64,000 nt of DNA, from NCBI GenBank assembly GCA_014904985.1, contig MU128955.1:140892-204891 (forward strand), in the 5' to 3' direction. The number at the start of each line of letters is the position of its first letter. The stretch's first letter is position 1. Below the pieces are notes generated by a model. That model did no database searches and was not told where the DNA came from. It saw only the letters and a program-made list of their open reading frames with translations. This document shows, piece after piece, positions 12,032-25,720 of this stretch. Position numbers and translations under genes: made by a program. Origin of the DNA: Hydnum rufescens UP504. Its lineage: Eukaryota; Basidiomycota; Agaricomycetes; Cantharellales; Hydnaceae.

Positions 12032-12716
12032 GTGGCCTCCCCAGCATACGAACCTGAACATAGCAGCTCAACCGAATTCCTCGAACCTGATCAAATTAGT
12101 TTCTCGCCCATATCCTTTCACTCCTCCCGGATTTCCTCCATGGTCCAGAGCCCGAATCAATTTGAGAACATCCCTGCCACGAGAGCCCTTCAAACTCTTA
12201 CAAGCCGTCCCTCCACTGTGTCCCCGCTGAGTTACATGACCCGCGCTGCTGTAATTAAATGGCTCCGACGAAATCGTTCCAAGATCGATTTCGCATCTGC
12301 ACCAAAGTGGACGGATGCGAGCGCCAAGCGCCTCCCATACCGCTCTCCGTCTCGACTCCAATTACACAAAGAGTACCTCAAATTTCAGGTAGAGATCACT
12401 ACCGTGAAACGCCTCATTGAGGTAGGTGCACCATTCGTTACGCATATCACTATGGGATACGTACGGCGCTTATTCTATTCATCAACAGTACCTACGAGTA
12501 GTGGAAGGCTCCTACCCGCCCCCCACCGGCCCCCACGCCACCATGTTGAAAGACGATGAAAATCAAAGTGGTCCTAAAGATGGTAGTTTCGAATCCCTGG
12601 TGAGGAGTAGACTCGAAGTCCTTAAGCTCCAGCAGCAGATGACTCTCCAGTCTCCACTGGAGGATGTCCTTCATGCGTATAGAGAATTACCTTTTGTACC
12701 TAAGGGCTCCAAATAA
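12032..12716 (+). CDS. orphan two-exon gene model, unrecognised
   Basis: An open frame from ATG 12032 can be spliced with phase kept across a canonical intron of about 65 nt (donor gtaggt near 12421, acceptor caacag near 12488). The join gives ...TTVKRLIE + YLRVVEGSYPPPTG... and then runs to the stop at 12716. The N-terminal part is serine-rich, with a basic patch (AAVIKWLRRNRSK). The C-terminal exon is predicted helical (SFESLVRSRLEVLKLQQQM, LEDVLHAYRELPF). I know no family that matches. Clean splice sites and an open frame on both sides favour a real gene, but further 3' exons are possible (a donor-like gtacct follows LPF). RNA evidence is absent here. Confidence 0.4.
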
Positions 12717-15700
12717 CGCCAGGCTCGCTAGACCTGTGAACCTCCTGCTACGTGTGCCTCTTCAGATCGTTTGCCCCACTCAAGCAAAAATCAAGGAGGA
12801 AATAAGTATAATTGAGTTAACAAAACGAGGGAAAGCATCATTATAACGTCCAGAAAGTCAGATAAAAAGGAGATTGAATCTATCCACTTCCTGTATGAGA
12901 CGTGTACGAGAAGCATAGAGTCGATATGGCCATTACCACGGGGGCCCAGTTAATCTCCCATATTGGCCTACCACAACAAGAAGATGTCGATCCTAATACG
13001 CCAAGAACAGCAGAAGAAAATGAAAGCCGAGGGGAACCAACGACGTCAGTTATAACGATCGCTCCGACCCGACGCCGTGGCGATCGAGAGCAGAATGGCG
13101 GGGGACCCGGCTCCGAGTGTACTGTTTCCTCCAGGACTATTCCCAGGCCAAGGAATTTTTAGAGAGGATAGGTGTAATGCAGCCGGTGTCGAAGATTCGC
13201 CTTGTTCTTAGAGTAGAGAGCACAGCGAATAAAGGCCCCCCATCAGGGATTATATGAGGTTGATGCCAGAATCGTGCATCCCAATTAAAAGACACCAAAT
13301 GGAAATGCACCTGAAAATATATTAGATACGTGAGTAGGAAGGCACCCATAAGTTGCCAATCCGCCCCGTCAGAAGTTGGGAATAACGCGAAAGGATATGA
13401 GAAAGGCATAGTTGGAGGACCCTGTAAAAGACCCAGCAAAGGTCGATTGGGGACGTCGTGAATATCGGAGTCCTTCATTGAGAAAGATCAGTGGGCAGCT
13501 GAGCGACGAATCCCAAGACCATCGCCTGAAGATAAATGCGATTCGCACGTCGAAATGACAAGGGAAAGCCCATTGACCGCCTAGTAAGGAATCCAGGAGA
13601 TCAGCATTAGATTTCCGTAGGCAATCCGTTCGCCTCCAGTCAATCGACTCTCCTTGATTCGCTCAACCTGTTGAAACTCGTGTACTGCAGGAATTGAGTC
13701 ACGTCATGCTTCTGCCTGACATCTTGATACGTGCCATATATGCCATCAGTAACATCGGCGAATGCGATGTTAAACAGAGAAGTGTTTCCATTTACGGTCT
13801 GATAAATCAGATAGCCGACAGAAAGATAGTTGGGAGGCTCCGGCAATGATATGCACTAAATGCTAAGGAAATTATCCAAAGATCGGTAGAAGGACCGTCT
13901 GACGCGCACTCCCTATTTTCAGGAGAACATTGTATCCGCCGATCTCAGCTCCACATGAGAGCGCATATATTGGTGACAGATGCCAACATCCATAGGGTAA
14001 AGAGAGAAAAGACAAAAAGATGGGCCATCATGTGAGAAGAACACAAAGAGATCTCAGCCAGCGGCAATACTGCAGGTTTAAGAGCCATACAGGCAACTGA
14101 ACCCTAGGCAGGCCCAACTTCTGCGACAAGCCATAAATTCACAATTACTGTCATATTATGACCTCAAGCTCCGGTCATAGGTCATAACGTTCCGGGAGCC
14201 CAGGTTCAGCTCTATCGATGACCGGTCACGTGTATGGGACTTGCCGTGAACCGGTGCCTGGTTTATGTAAGACAGTAGTCACCGCTCGATGCACTTGAAT
14301 CATGCAATCAACACGAGCCAACGTCCATTATATTTCACACTAGAGGGGAAGCTGAAACTGCCACCGAGAGCCTTCATCGGCGTTAAATGACATGAGGCAA
14401 CATATATATTCAATATATTCAACAAAGGACCAGAATGCCACGAAGGATCCAAAGGACTGTTTGCTGAAGATGCTGTGGTGTACACGTGTGAAGTTCACCG
14501 AGACCACAAACTCTATGGGCTTTCCAGATCCTCACGATAATATAGTGTAATTCTGAATTCCCAAGTGACCCGGTCAAGCAAGATAATTGTTCCAACTTGG
14601 TGAAGCCCTGGTACCCACTCAGGACGATATGCTTAGTAAAGAATATGGGCTCAACGAGAAGATAGATTCGAGAATGAGAAAAATTCAATGATTGGTTATC
14701 GATTGAAAACTTGATTGCAATACAACATACAATCGATCACTATCCTCCATATCTCTATCAATTTACTGTAAGAGATATCTCCTTTTTCTCCCATCTGGAA
14801 GGAAACATCTTGAGAATTGCTGTGGCAAATTTGAAGCGAAATGGACACCATGCCAATGATAGAGACAGTAAATATATAGAAGTAATAATTATGTTCCCTT
14901 GCCTATCGTGTAAACCCTTGAACAACATTATCAGCGCTGTAGAACGTGCACGGTAATCTGGGCGATCTGTTGTTAACTGATATTAGCGGCCGCAGTATAC
15001 GATAACGGCACTAGCCATGGGGGGGAGAGTTCTCACCAAAAAGAAATATAATATACAACACGCTAGCAGGTATGCAGATGCGGAAATTATTTTCAGGGTT
15101 ACATTTATTTCGGTAGGCGGAATCTGCAGGAACTCCAGCCTATATCGAGGCTGGGACACGTTTGCACAGACGTAACATGGTACCCAATTATCATGGCTAT
15201 TGCTGTTCAAGTGTATTGTAGTTTGAGGTCTCAAATAAATGACCCAATTTTTATATGGCAACTAATTTGGGCCATGATACATTAAAGTACCTCATCTCCA
15301 TTTTGAGATTCACTTTACTGGTGATGTATGAAACTGTTGGTCTCCACTGGTATATCACGTGATTTGTTTGTACCTGAACGAGCAACTCGTCTGGGGTTTC
15401 CGACTCTCATTTCGGGCCGCGTGACTGGAAAGGTCTCTTTAACCTTGTGTTTCGGCCGCGAAATTCATATACATGCTGTCGGCAGGCAAATCTAAGCATA
15501 GGCATCTGGAGGCTAGATGTATCACGGCATGTGAGTTCGTCCTGGTTCGCACAAGAAAGCAGTCAAGGTACAGCAGCATGACTGGGCCGTTGTTGGGTGC
15601 GAAAACATGTGGCCAGGTATGGCACGTTCGCCGGGAAAAAATTGCTAGGAGCTTATGCTCATGATCCTTCCCCCCAGCACTGCCACCACAGCATCCGTCG

Positions 15701-15784
15701 CCTCTGCGCGAGCCGATAATACACTACATATGCCAACCATGGGACATTTTCTCGTGCCCCCCCTCCCTTTTTTTTCGTTTGTCT
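12717..15784. other. gene-poor stretch, no gene recognised
   Basis: Several short frames with hydrophobic patches exist on the minus strand (13478-13137, 15261-14983) and an 89-codon frame at 14688-14419. None shows a domain I recognise or a splice chain I can defend. The DNA is AT-rich in 14.3-15.3 kb. The last ~300 bp would hold the promoter of the MFS gene that starts at 15785. Confidence 0.4.
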
Positions 15785-18185
15785 ATGGAAATAGAGACGC
15801 ATCCTCCATCTTTGGCTGTCCCTCTATGTGACTCCACGATATCTGACGATGTGAAAGAGTATTCGGGATCGGGCACTTTCGGAGATCCATTTGTGGTAAA
15901 ATTCTGCTGGTTTTCCTGGACGTTCTTCTACAGTGCTCAATGGACAACTTGAAAGGTTGATTTCGCAAAGCCTTATGATCCAGGCAATCCAAGGGACTGG
16001 TCACGCCTGCGGAAATGGGCGATGACGTTACAGCTAGGCCTTTCCACCATATGCGTCAGCGCTGGCTCCTCCGCGTACAGCGGTGGCCTCGAATCCGTCA
16101 TGCGCGATCTCCATATGAGTCGAACTGTGGCCATTCTTGGACTATCGCTATATGTCTTTGGTTAGTTCCCTTCCAAGCGGCAGGCGACCGCAAGAAACAT
16201 CTCCCTCCACCGTTTTTCTAGGCTTTGCTCTCGGTCCTTTGATCTGGGCACCGCTTAGCGAGGTGAGCGTCCACCCTCAGTGTTTCCCCGCTTTTCTCAC
16301 CTTACAAGAATGTCTCGCTCGTAAGATGTTTGGCCGCGTGCGTCTGATATCATCCACACCACGCCCAGTAGTGTGGCCCCTAAACACTCGTCCTATCTTC
16401 AGCGATTAATTTTTTTGGCCAGTTATACGCCTTTCACATTGTTCCAGGTTGGCGGAGCCCTCGCACGTAACGTCCCTACCTTTTGGCAACTCGATTTCTA
16501 GCAGGTGCCTGTGGGTGAGTTATCCATTCCCAGGAAGGCTAGCCGCCAGGCGTCTGAGTCCCCTCTCATCGATAGGTCATCACCATTGACGAATGCCGGT
16601 GGGGTAATCCAAGATATCTGGGATTCGGATGAGCGGGGCCTGCCCCAAAACTTGTACGCCATGGCACCTCTTGCTGGTGAGTGGACCTTATCATCCGCGT
16701 TGCTCATTTGTTTACATACCTGGTCCAGGCACCGTATTTGGCCCTATCATCGGTGTAAGACTCCAGCTCACCCATTCGGAATCACAATGATGAGAGTCAA
16801 AACTGACAGACTCGTGCTTACGAACCTTTAGGGATATGTATCACAAGTTCCCCGTCTCGGATGGCGATGGGTGTTATGGGTAATTTTCATCATCGGCGCC
16901 TCTAATTTATTCATGGCGTTTATTTACTTCCCCGAGACGGTACGCCCCCTCAGCTTCCTCATTTTCGGGTAACCGGACATTCATCTGATTTCTGGATTGA
17001 TAGTACGCACCTGTATTACTTAAGCGAAGATCCCGAGAGCTCCAAACCGAATCTGGAGGGGCCGTATATTATGTCTCCAAATTCTCGAAAGATGGGGATC
17101 TCCAGTTTGCGAAATTAATGAGGAAGAATTTGTCGCGTCCATTCAGTGAGTGATATTCTCTTAAAGCATTGGCCCACGAGAGAGGTGATTGAGGAGACAT
17201 ACTGAAGCTGTTCGTCCCCCCAGTCTATCTCCTCACTGAGCCCATAGTATTACTACTTAGCATATATTCTGCTATCGTCTACAGCATTCTGTATGCTTTC
17301 TTAGAGGCGTTCCGTAAGAGCTGATTCCCCTGATCGTACTCGTTCCGATATCTAACGCAAGAGCCGCACAGCCGTCGTATTCCAGAAAGGGCACCATTTC
17401 TCTCCTGGTGAAGGAGGTTTAGCCTTCCTTGGTGTAGGTCTGGGAGTCGCCGCCGGTGGATCGCTTTCACCCCTCCAAGCCAAATTCTATCGTGAGCACG
17501 TGCTGAAGAATGGAGGTCCACAGCCCGAGGATCGACTCATCCTTGCCAGATGGGCAGGTGTCGCCCTTCCCACAGGTATATTCTGGTTTGCCTGGTGAGT
17601 CGTTCTTGGCCCTCATGTACTGTTTCCCCCTCTTTGCCCTTTCTTGCGTTTTTCCTGTTTTCGTTTACTAACGACGGGGGTTTCGTTGTGGATTAGGACG
17701 TCTTCACCGTCTGTGCATTGGATCGTCCCAATACTAGCTGGCGTCCCCTTCGGTGCCTCGATGGTCATCCTATTTGTGTGTCTCCCCTCTGTGTTTCACG
17801 ATAATCCGTATAATGATCACTTAATTGAAAACCTTGACGGCTAGACTGCTATCGTTGGCTACCTCATTGATACATACACGATCTACTGTGCAAGCGCTCT
17901 AGCAGCCAACGTCCTCTTCCGATCCATCCTGGCCGCCGTATTCCCCCTCTTCACACCTTCATTACTAGCAGCGATAGGGCCACAATGGGCAAGTACGATA
18001 TTCGCATGTCTGGCACTAATGTGCACTCCGATTCCCTTTCTATTCTACGTATGTGATTCCTGGGTTCTTGGCGTTTATCGTCATTATCATCGTCATCGTC
18101 ATCATCTCCATTCGGTGCTGATTCTATTTCTATTTCGTCGACTACCTAGCATTACGGCCCTCGAATACGAGCAAGATCCAAGTGA
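15785..18185 (+). CDS. MFS multidrug transporter (DHA1 family), one apparent frameshift
   Basis: Fourteen short exons splice with GT-AG introns into a 12-TM drug:H+ antiporter. Typical motifs in order are YDPGNPRDWSRLRKWAMTLQ before TM1, SSAYSGGLESVMRDL, GFALGPLIWAPLSE with the MFGRR loop, FQVGGALARN, SSPLTNAGGVIQDIWDSDER, LGWRWVLWVIFIIGAS, YFPETYAPVLLKRRSRELQ, ILYAFLEAFPVVFQKGH, FLGVGLGVAAGG, ARWAGVALPTGIFWFAW and a C-terminal FYHYGPRIRARSK before the stop at 18185. It would sit in the plasma membrane and export drugs or polyamine-like compounds (family knowledge; substrate unknown). Near 16490 the frame needs one more T in a T run so that TFLATRFLAGACG is read; otherwise a stop follows. This is either an assembly error or a recent lesion. 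Every other junction is intact, which favours error. Confidence 0.8.
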
Positions 18186-19128
18186 GCCACGTCACTCACA
18201 ACTCCGCGCCCAACCTCGTACCTAGTAACCACCCTATTGTCTCCCATCACCCCTCGAGAGAAGCGCTGGTGATGCCGCGTTTCCGGCCGACCGCTATTGA
18301 GGCTACACTCCCGTTTCGACCATGTCCCAAATATTCCTGAGAAGGATAGCAGCTAAATTAGCCTTCTTGAATCCGCTCATTCCGGGGCGCCGAATTCAGG
18401 ACTGGGTGTGATTTAGGGGCCCTCATTGAGCCAAACACCCCTCCATCCTCTAACGAGTAGTTCGCAATCTAGTGCTGTCGTGACAGAGCGACAAAATCCA
18501 TGTCTTGCATTGCTCTGATCGTTTTTTAATGTACTACATTCCTCCATCGTCGACCATACCAGATACTCCACGTATGTGTGTTTAATGCCTGCTTAGGGCC
18601 ATTTCCCCACAATAGAATAATGGAGTTGATCGATAAACTACTAGTCATTGCGACTTTCAGAAGTTAACCGGCAGATATACAGAACGCAAGAGTCGAGACA
18701 TCGCAAGTACATACGACAGGGGGTAAATGGGCGGGCTCGTCGTGAAGGAGCACTCAAAGTTGTAGTATGGTATAAAAAGAAAGAAAAGGAAAGGAACTAC
18801 GGATACGAACGAAATACTAGTTGGTAGAGTGGAGATAATAAAGAGAGGGGCGGAGGTTTCAAGGACCACCCACAAACCGCCAGGGCAGCCGAAGAGAGCA
18901 CGGAGGATAATGTGACAACATAAGAGGCAGAAAAGACCAAGAAAGGAAAAAAAAAGTTACCCAAGACACGCAAAGACACATCATGAACAGGCGCGGGACT
19001 CAAGTCCTGCGTTTCACAAAGACCTTATTTAGTAGACCTAACACCTTCGGAACGTTCAGTTGCACGTATTCGAGATCAAGGAGGTGCTTGTTATCTTTTT
19101 GCTATCAAAGGAGTGGTACATCAGAAAT
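18186..19128. other. intergenic between convergent genes
   Basis: This is the 3' flank of the MFS gene (plus) and of the RasGAP gene (minus). It includes purine-rich tracts around 18770-18960 and no recognisable gene. Confidence 0.5.
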
Positions 19129-21947
19129 TCACCCGGTTCGCAACAAGGATTGCTGTACCTTCTCGAGGAGATCATCGATCTTCAAATCCATTTCTAGGAT
19201 TGCTTTGTCACGACCCTTGTAGTGAAGAGCGATAATAAATGTGCCTGGAGTTGGTGATGTAATGTTGAAATAGATGTGCGGTCGCCTAAGGAGAGAGTTC
19301 AATCACAGAGTAGCGATGTCAGGCAAATAACAATGCTCACCTATTGTCAGGCACATTACTCTCCACGATAATGCCATCTTTCTCTAGCTGTGCGTGTGTA
19401 AACCGGTAAGGTCCCTGCACGGTTGACTTCACTGGTTTTTTCTCCTTCCCATTGACACTGACGACGCCGACTCCGGTGACACCTTTGTCCTTGCTGGATG
19501 TCAATCGCGAATTCTGCAGGTACGCCTTGTACTGCTCGAGTTGGGACCGCAGCCAATTGTTATGGTCGCATATGGTTTTGTAGACCGCATCTAGCGAGCG
19601 GCTTTCCATCAAGACCTTCTCCCGCATGTTACCCAAATGTGCAAGTTCAGCAGCAACTTCCTCTCGCATCAGTTTGTAATCGTCGTCTTTGGAGACCACA
19701 CCTGCCTCCTCTAACTCGCGGAGCATCTCCTTGACCTTGATACCTTTGCGAACCAGGACGGCATCTTTCGTAGTGGCGGCCCGCTCCGCAAGCGCAGGGA
19801 GATTGATTGGTCGCTTTTCAGCGGCATGAGGGATCGATCGGATCAGCTGGACAAATATGGACTTGGTCTCCATATAGAGAATGTCGTTTTGGGTCAGATT
19901 ATTTTCCGTCATGAGCGATGCCGTGAGATCCTGGATAGGAGTCTCCCATCGGCTGTACAGAGGAAGTTCGATGGGTCGATTCTCCTTTCGAGGGACTTGG
20001 GGTGGTGCTGAGCCGAGTTCGTCCATTAGTACACGGAGATGTTGCTTTTCATTTGGTGCCTGCCATCGTATTAAACGTGAGAGAACTGAAAGTGAATGTC
20101 CACACAAACGGTGGGACTCACAAGAGCTTCAATTTGCTGAAGGATAAGGGAGTGCGTATTATACAATTCATTCATAGTGATGTTGATCATGAGGTCCTTC
20201 TTCGATAACGCCATATACTGATCCATCTAGTGAAGGGTTGTTGCTTTAGAATTATCGCGGACGGGTAGTTGGAGAAAGGAATCCAGACCTCAAGTGTGTC
20301 AAAGAAATCCCCTATATCGCATAAGTTATTCAGGAACTGGTTGATCCTGGCCTTGTTGTTCTCGACGAAGGGATTGAGGGTCATCATATACTGTTCCTTG
20401 GCATACGATGGCTTATTCGCGAGATTCTGCAACATTTTGGCAATCTAGAGGGGTAGGAAACTCAGTGAATTGAAGGATGGCTGCCGATATGTGGAATAGT
20501 ATACCAATGTCAGAGTTCGTCGCGGATATTTGGCAGGAACGCCTTCGACGAGCATATACGCCTGGGGAGTGACGATAGCGGGGTTGATAAAGCGGAGGAA
20601 GAAAAATCCACCAATGAGGGAACAAATAGCGTAATCTGTTGCATCAGGATATTTCCTCTGATAATATGACACGACATCAGAAAAGTGGGGACGGGCCCGA
20701 GAAGTTGTGTTGTACCTTGGTCAGACTGCGAATTTGTTTACATATCCAGCGAATACCGTAAGGTACAGTCTCGAGACTCTCAATTATGGTCAACAAGAAG
20801 CTGTTCGCAATTTCCATCAACATAGTTAGGCGTGGTGCGATAATAGCCTGGACGTCAGGATTCGCCTGGGCGACCTCTGGTGGAACCCCCCGGGGCAAAT
20901 TTGGCGGGAGTTGCCCAGTTTCTTCCTCAATTTGCTGAATCATTTGCTCGTAAACCTGTCACGTGTGGTTAGCGGATCATATACCCAGAGAATAAAGTCG
21001 GATCTCACCTTGAGGGGGTTGATTTCAAGATTAAGATCCTTGTGTTCAATTAAACTATTGATTCTATCAGCCAGAACACTCTTGAGATAGCTTTGCCCTG
21101 GTCCACGGCGGGTATAGGTGGTCATCATTCGAGACACGGGAGTGTTAGCCCGCAGAAGGGAACCAAACTCGGTCGCGGTCTCGAATTGCGCTGATAGTAC
21201 GGCCTAGGGTATCAAAACCGATGTGAGAGCTATCCACTTCAGAAAAGGCATACAATGCACCTGGAACATGGACAAGAGGAGATGCTCTTCCCGACTCTCA
21301 TATTGGTTCCCATAAAGTGTAAACATGACCGTTTGGAGCAGCGTATCGATCTCAGACAAGGAAACGAGACGACATAATGTAGCGATGTGTCTTGGTTCAC
21401 TTTGAAGTAAAAAGAATAAGTTGGAATATTGCTAAAAGGCTGTTGTTAACGTGAATCGTATGGTGTCATTAGTAGACGGAGCTGACCTGAAGCTTACGGT
21501 CGTCAGGATAAGCTCCTTCGGTTGCGTCCATATCTTCGAGGTGCTTCTCGACCTCCACACGCTGTGGTGATGTCAACGGGTGCAGTTATGCAGTCTACGG
21601 AGAGAAACTAACCTCATCAAGAGCCATACGGTTTTGGATCAACAGCGCGATCCTGGTATCCAGATATCGCACATCACGATCAAGAACGAAGTTTTTCTTC
21701 GATTGAGCGGATATGCGACTCTTGAGCTCTCGTAACCGCTTTTGAGCTTCGCATGATGTGATAAGTGGTGTGGTTACCTGGACAGGCTCATGCATGAGCT
21801 ATGCGCACCTCTAGCAAGATCATCTTCTACTTCCACGTCCTGCTCTGCGGCCATGCTGAACAGTGCAGTGACCGAGTACCGATTGGTATTCCGGTTGGTG
21901 AGGCGCTTCGACATCCCACCTGGGGATGAAACTTCGGTGTACGACAT
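19129..21947 (-). CDS. Ras GTPase-activating protein (gap1/sar1-IQGAP-like RasGAP)
   Basis: The start is ATG 21947 ([11 protein letters not shown]) and the stop is at 19129. Exons in order give an N-terminal coiled part ([30 protein letters not shown]), then the RasGAP domain ([41 protein letters not shown]) with the diagnostic block [19 protein letters not shown], and then the RasGAP_C domain ([68 protein letters not shown]). RasGAPs speed GTP hydrolysis on Ras, shutting off signalling for mating and morphogenesis. Fission yeast Gap1 has the same RasGAP + RasGAP_C layout. No IQ motifs or calponin domain are seen, so it is not a full IQGAP. All introns I checked keep frame. It lies 391 bp downstream of, and on the same strand as, the PalA/Rim20 gene. 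Confidence 0.88.
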
Positions 21948-22337
21948 GGCGTGTACTCGAACGAAGTGTCAAGAGAGCGAGTCCGGAAGTGCCAGGAGGT
22001 TGGAAGGAGCAGACAGTTGCGGCTTGTTTGATTGATGCCCAGTACCTCGAAGGCTTGAATTGATCTAAGGGGTGGCGTGCGGGCACTGATAGATGGGAAT
22101 GAATGGAATCAGTATGTGTTGCCCACCCGTCGATATGGAGGCAGTGGGCGATGCAGAACAGGGGAGACGACAATGAAAAGGTACCTAAACCGAATCAAAT
22201 CCGAGCCGGAAGCAGATTGAAGTGAACTCGCAGTGGCACTCGCGTACAGGCTCAACTGAGAGGTGCCGAAGGGTAGACACGACTAGCTCAAGGATAAGGA
22301 CTTGTAAAAATACAGGGGCTACTACGAGATATTGAAT

Positions 22338-25300
22338 TCACTTCGTCGCTATGCTACCTCGGCGCGCCTTTGTCTTTCCCCGCTGCCCTGTTGGTGTTGG
22401 TGGCACGATGTCTGGCGTTGGCACCCATGTTCCTGAAAAAGGGTTAGGCAACTTGACTGCGACGGGTCTGGCCACAGGTGCAGACGTGACCGCAGCTGCC
22501 TCTGGTTCGGGGTCGGCCCGCGATTGCGTAGGCTGGTTACCCTGGGAAGGGGCAGACTCTGGAGATAGCGACGATCGGGCAATTGGCAATGACGATCTGA
22601 CAACTCCGTCTCCTTTGAGTACGGTCGTCGCAGAGAGTCCCGCACCATCCTTCTTCTCTAGAATCGGGTTCAAACTGTCGATTAGCCACCTTTGAGACTC
22701 ATCAGAGTGCGCCACATGTACAATGCTTTCATGACCCACTGGACCTCGGCTCGCCGCTGATCTACCCATTCGTTCGCCACGGCCCTGAAGCCCACCAATT
22801 GAGTCGCCAAATCATTATAAAACTAACAGGGTCCTTTCCTAAGCAGGCGCCTGACTGACGGTGTGTACATATACGCGCCTTGAGCCCATCCTCCAGGTCC
22901 TTCGTCGTTTCTTGATACTTCTGATGTGCCTGATCTAGAGATTGCAATGAACGTTCTCGTGACTTTGTTGCTGGATCATCCTTTCTCGATTGGAGGAAAA
23001 GCTCATTTTGCTCCTATGAAATCCCTCGTTAGTGTCAAATCACGCACAGTTTACACGGGACAGTTCACCGTGATGCGGGCCAGTAGCCCCTCCTGCTTGG
23101 CAGAGCTCTCCCCTATTTCTTGCTTGAACCGCTCATACTTGCTAAGCTGCTGCTGAATCACGGCGTCGAAAATAGCCGGATCTATCTCCTTCCACGCCTC
23201 GAGGGAAAGAGCTCGACGTAGTATCTGCGGCTTGATATCATCTGTTGCCGCTAGTCTTCTGGCCTGCGACACGATGGACCCACGCGCTTGTTGCAAATCC
23301 TCCAAATCCTCCAGGAGCTTCCTAAGACCACGCGCTTGAGTTTTAGTTCCAGAGCGTGATGCAGTCATCGCCTCACGTCCCGTCGTCTTCGGGACGGTGC
23401 TCTCAATTGTGGCCTAGCAGATGGTATCCCATTAAGAGTGAACAAATAAAAGCAACACAGCCGTGTACCTCATCTTGGGCGAGCAAGCGGATTTGCTCCT
23501 CCCATTCTTCCCATCGATGACGTACGAGGGCATCACTCTTCGCAGCTTGGTCTAGGAGCTGATGATATTTCTTCGCCTCTGCTGTGATAGTTGTATTCGC
23601 TTGTTCCGAAGGTGCCCTATCCCATTTATCATACCGAGCGTAAGCCCGTTGATATTCCTCGTCTTCTGTCATTTCTTCATCCAGTAGATCTAGTGTCTAT
23701 GAAAGTTGATTCAATTAGTGCGAAGGTAGGCGATATCCAAGGGGGAAACACCTACTTCGTCGACGAACGCCCGACATCGAGCAGCTAACTTCGGGATATC
23801 ATCTAACATCTTGGATATACGGACTGGCCCCTCTTCTCGTCGAACCTGAGCTGCTTTTCGAAGCAAGCTCGGCGGAAGCCCTATTGGTTGTGAAAGCACA
23901 TCCAGAGAAGATGGGAGGTTCATCTCATTGAGAGCCCTATGGTTATGAGGGTATTTTTTGGCAGAAACCTATCACGACAAAGCAACAGGCAAACCTAGAA
24001 GCGGCCTTGTCCAAATCGTGCTGCGATTGTACGACTTCATCGTGAATCCAGTTGTCTCTGAGGTCCACATATATCTCTGGGAAAGAATGAATAACTTCCA
24101 GGACCATCTATTGCAGGCGACATACCACATGCGCGCCGGATACCCCAGCCCTCTAGCCCCCCAAAAATCAAGTTTTCAGATTTTTCTCCTCCAATTGCTG
24201 ACGCTGGATCCTTCAGTCCCGTGGGAGTATTAGGCACAACCACTGCGGATCCAGAAATCGAGGGAGTAGAAGAGGCTGGAGGGACATCCTGGTGATAAAT
24301 CAAGTCATTCAACTTTCTCGCTTCAGTGTCTGCCGCCTGGAGAACTGAAACGAAGGACTTCTCGCGAGATATGTGAGTGAACGACCCCTATCGCTCCAAC
24401 AGAAGAGATAAAATACTTTGGAATCCTCCTGAACTGATCGGGAGACCCCCGATCTACGTGATAGGTCCAAGGCTTTCCTGGCGACTACGAGGGCAATACC
24501 AATACGAGATATCTCCAAGCCATATCTTGAAGGAGTGGATGAGCTGAGGATGACCGATGATAGGGATGTGAGCAGGAAAATGTACTTTCGTTCCATGTTG
24601 TCATCCAAGCTCTGACGAAACTGTGCAACTGCTTCGAAGTGGTTCATCTTTGCCTCTAGGTGTGAGATCCACCCCTGAGATAGCATATCAGGGAGATGCT
24701 AGCAGATCGCCTGAAAATGCGAGACGCACTCGAGGGAAGTTATTGGCTGCCACAGGCTGACCATCTAGAGTGCTCAACGCTTGAGAGTAAAACAATGATA
24801 CCTGAAAGGGGTCATGATTAGCAATCAAGAGGTCAATACTTAGTGAATTATGGATATAAATATGACCTGGGAAGCGAGCTTCGCCAGAAGGCCATTCTTC
24901 ATTTGGTCTACATCGCATCGGTGAGCGAGGCTACGATACAAAGATAAGATAATGATAAAAACCCATCATAGCTTTCTGCCAAGCGCATTCTTGAGCTTGG
25001 GCGAGTAAAAGATATTGCAAGCTCTTAAGGAACATTTCATCAAAGTCTATTGGCATATCTGTATTGCTCTGCTGGAGGGATCGCCGAAACTGTGGTAGTC
25101 CAGTGGATATCAAATATAATATGACTCCGGCCCTTTCTGCGAGGATTCAGTTCTTCCAAGACAGAGGAGTTGAGACATTTTTAAGCACCGTGAAATAGGC
25201 CACACCACGTTTGATGCCATCGATGGTAGAGCGATCCTCGGCGGTGCCAAGTTGACAATAAAGTGCAGTTATATTGAGAAGGAGCGAGACACGTTCGTAT

Positions 25301-25720
25301 GAGGTGTTTGCAAGGGTCAAGGGAGAACCAGATGTGAACATCGCGTCATACGTGAAGGAGAGGCCAACCTATTACCCGTGACCATAAGCATCGAATCGTA
25401 TAATTTCAAGAATACAACCAACATCCGGAGGAAGTTTGGTCAATATAAAAGTGAGTTGGGCGTGGTATCTAGAAGGGGAATTAGATAGGCATTTTTGTGG
25501 CTGTGGTGTGCTGACGGACTCACGCGATAGCTTTGGCGATCCTGCTCTCATGGATCTCAGTAGTGACTGCCTCTTTCCGATGTGTTTCCCACTTGGTTAT
25601 ATCCCAAGTGAACGCGTCGGGATGTGTCTCTGGGTGCTTCTCCTGAATATATGCTCGCAAGGCTCGCCGTATTGGCGATGGTTCAGATCGTTTCAAGGGA
25701 ATGACCAAAAGATTTGACAT
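22338..25720 (-). CDS. rim20/palA: PalA/Rim20 pH-response protein (BRO1 domain + V domain)
   Basis: The start is MSNLLVIPLKRSEPSPIRRA at 25720 (an in-frame ATG four codons earlier is possible). The BRO1 domain follows: HPETHPDAFTWDITKWE, LANTSYERVSLLLNITALYC, EAKMNHFEAVAQFRQSLDD, RKALDLSRRSGVSR and NDLIYHQDVPP. The V domain comes next: LDVLSQPIGLPPSLLRKAAQ, VRREEGPVRISKMLDDIPKL, RYDKWDRAPS, ANEWVDQRRAEVQ. Splicing at gtgggt...caaag then joins a proline/serine-rich tail ending at 22338 (WVPTPDIVPPTPTGQRG). Rim20/PalA links ESCRT-III to the Rim101/PacC transcription factor and, with the Rim13/PalB protease, activates alkaline-pH response. The V domain normally binds YPxL motifs. The vacuolar-sorting paralogue Bro1 is the main alternative, but the N-terminus fits Rim20 better. 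It is divergent from DBP5, with 115 bp between start codons. Confidence 0.82.

Noticed and set aside
17279..17521. Minus-strand ORF of 80 codons.
   Set aside because: It is a shadow of the MFS exons on the plus strand.
24000..24600. Bro1 (vacuolar sorting) rather than Rim20/PalA.
   Set aside because: The N-terminus and V-domain wording fit Rim20/PalA better, but this is a judgement between paralogues and is stated as such in the entry.
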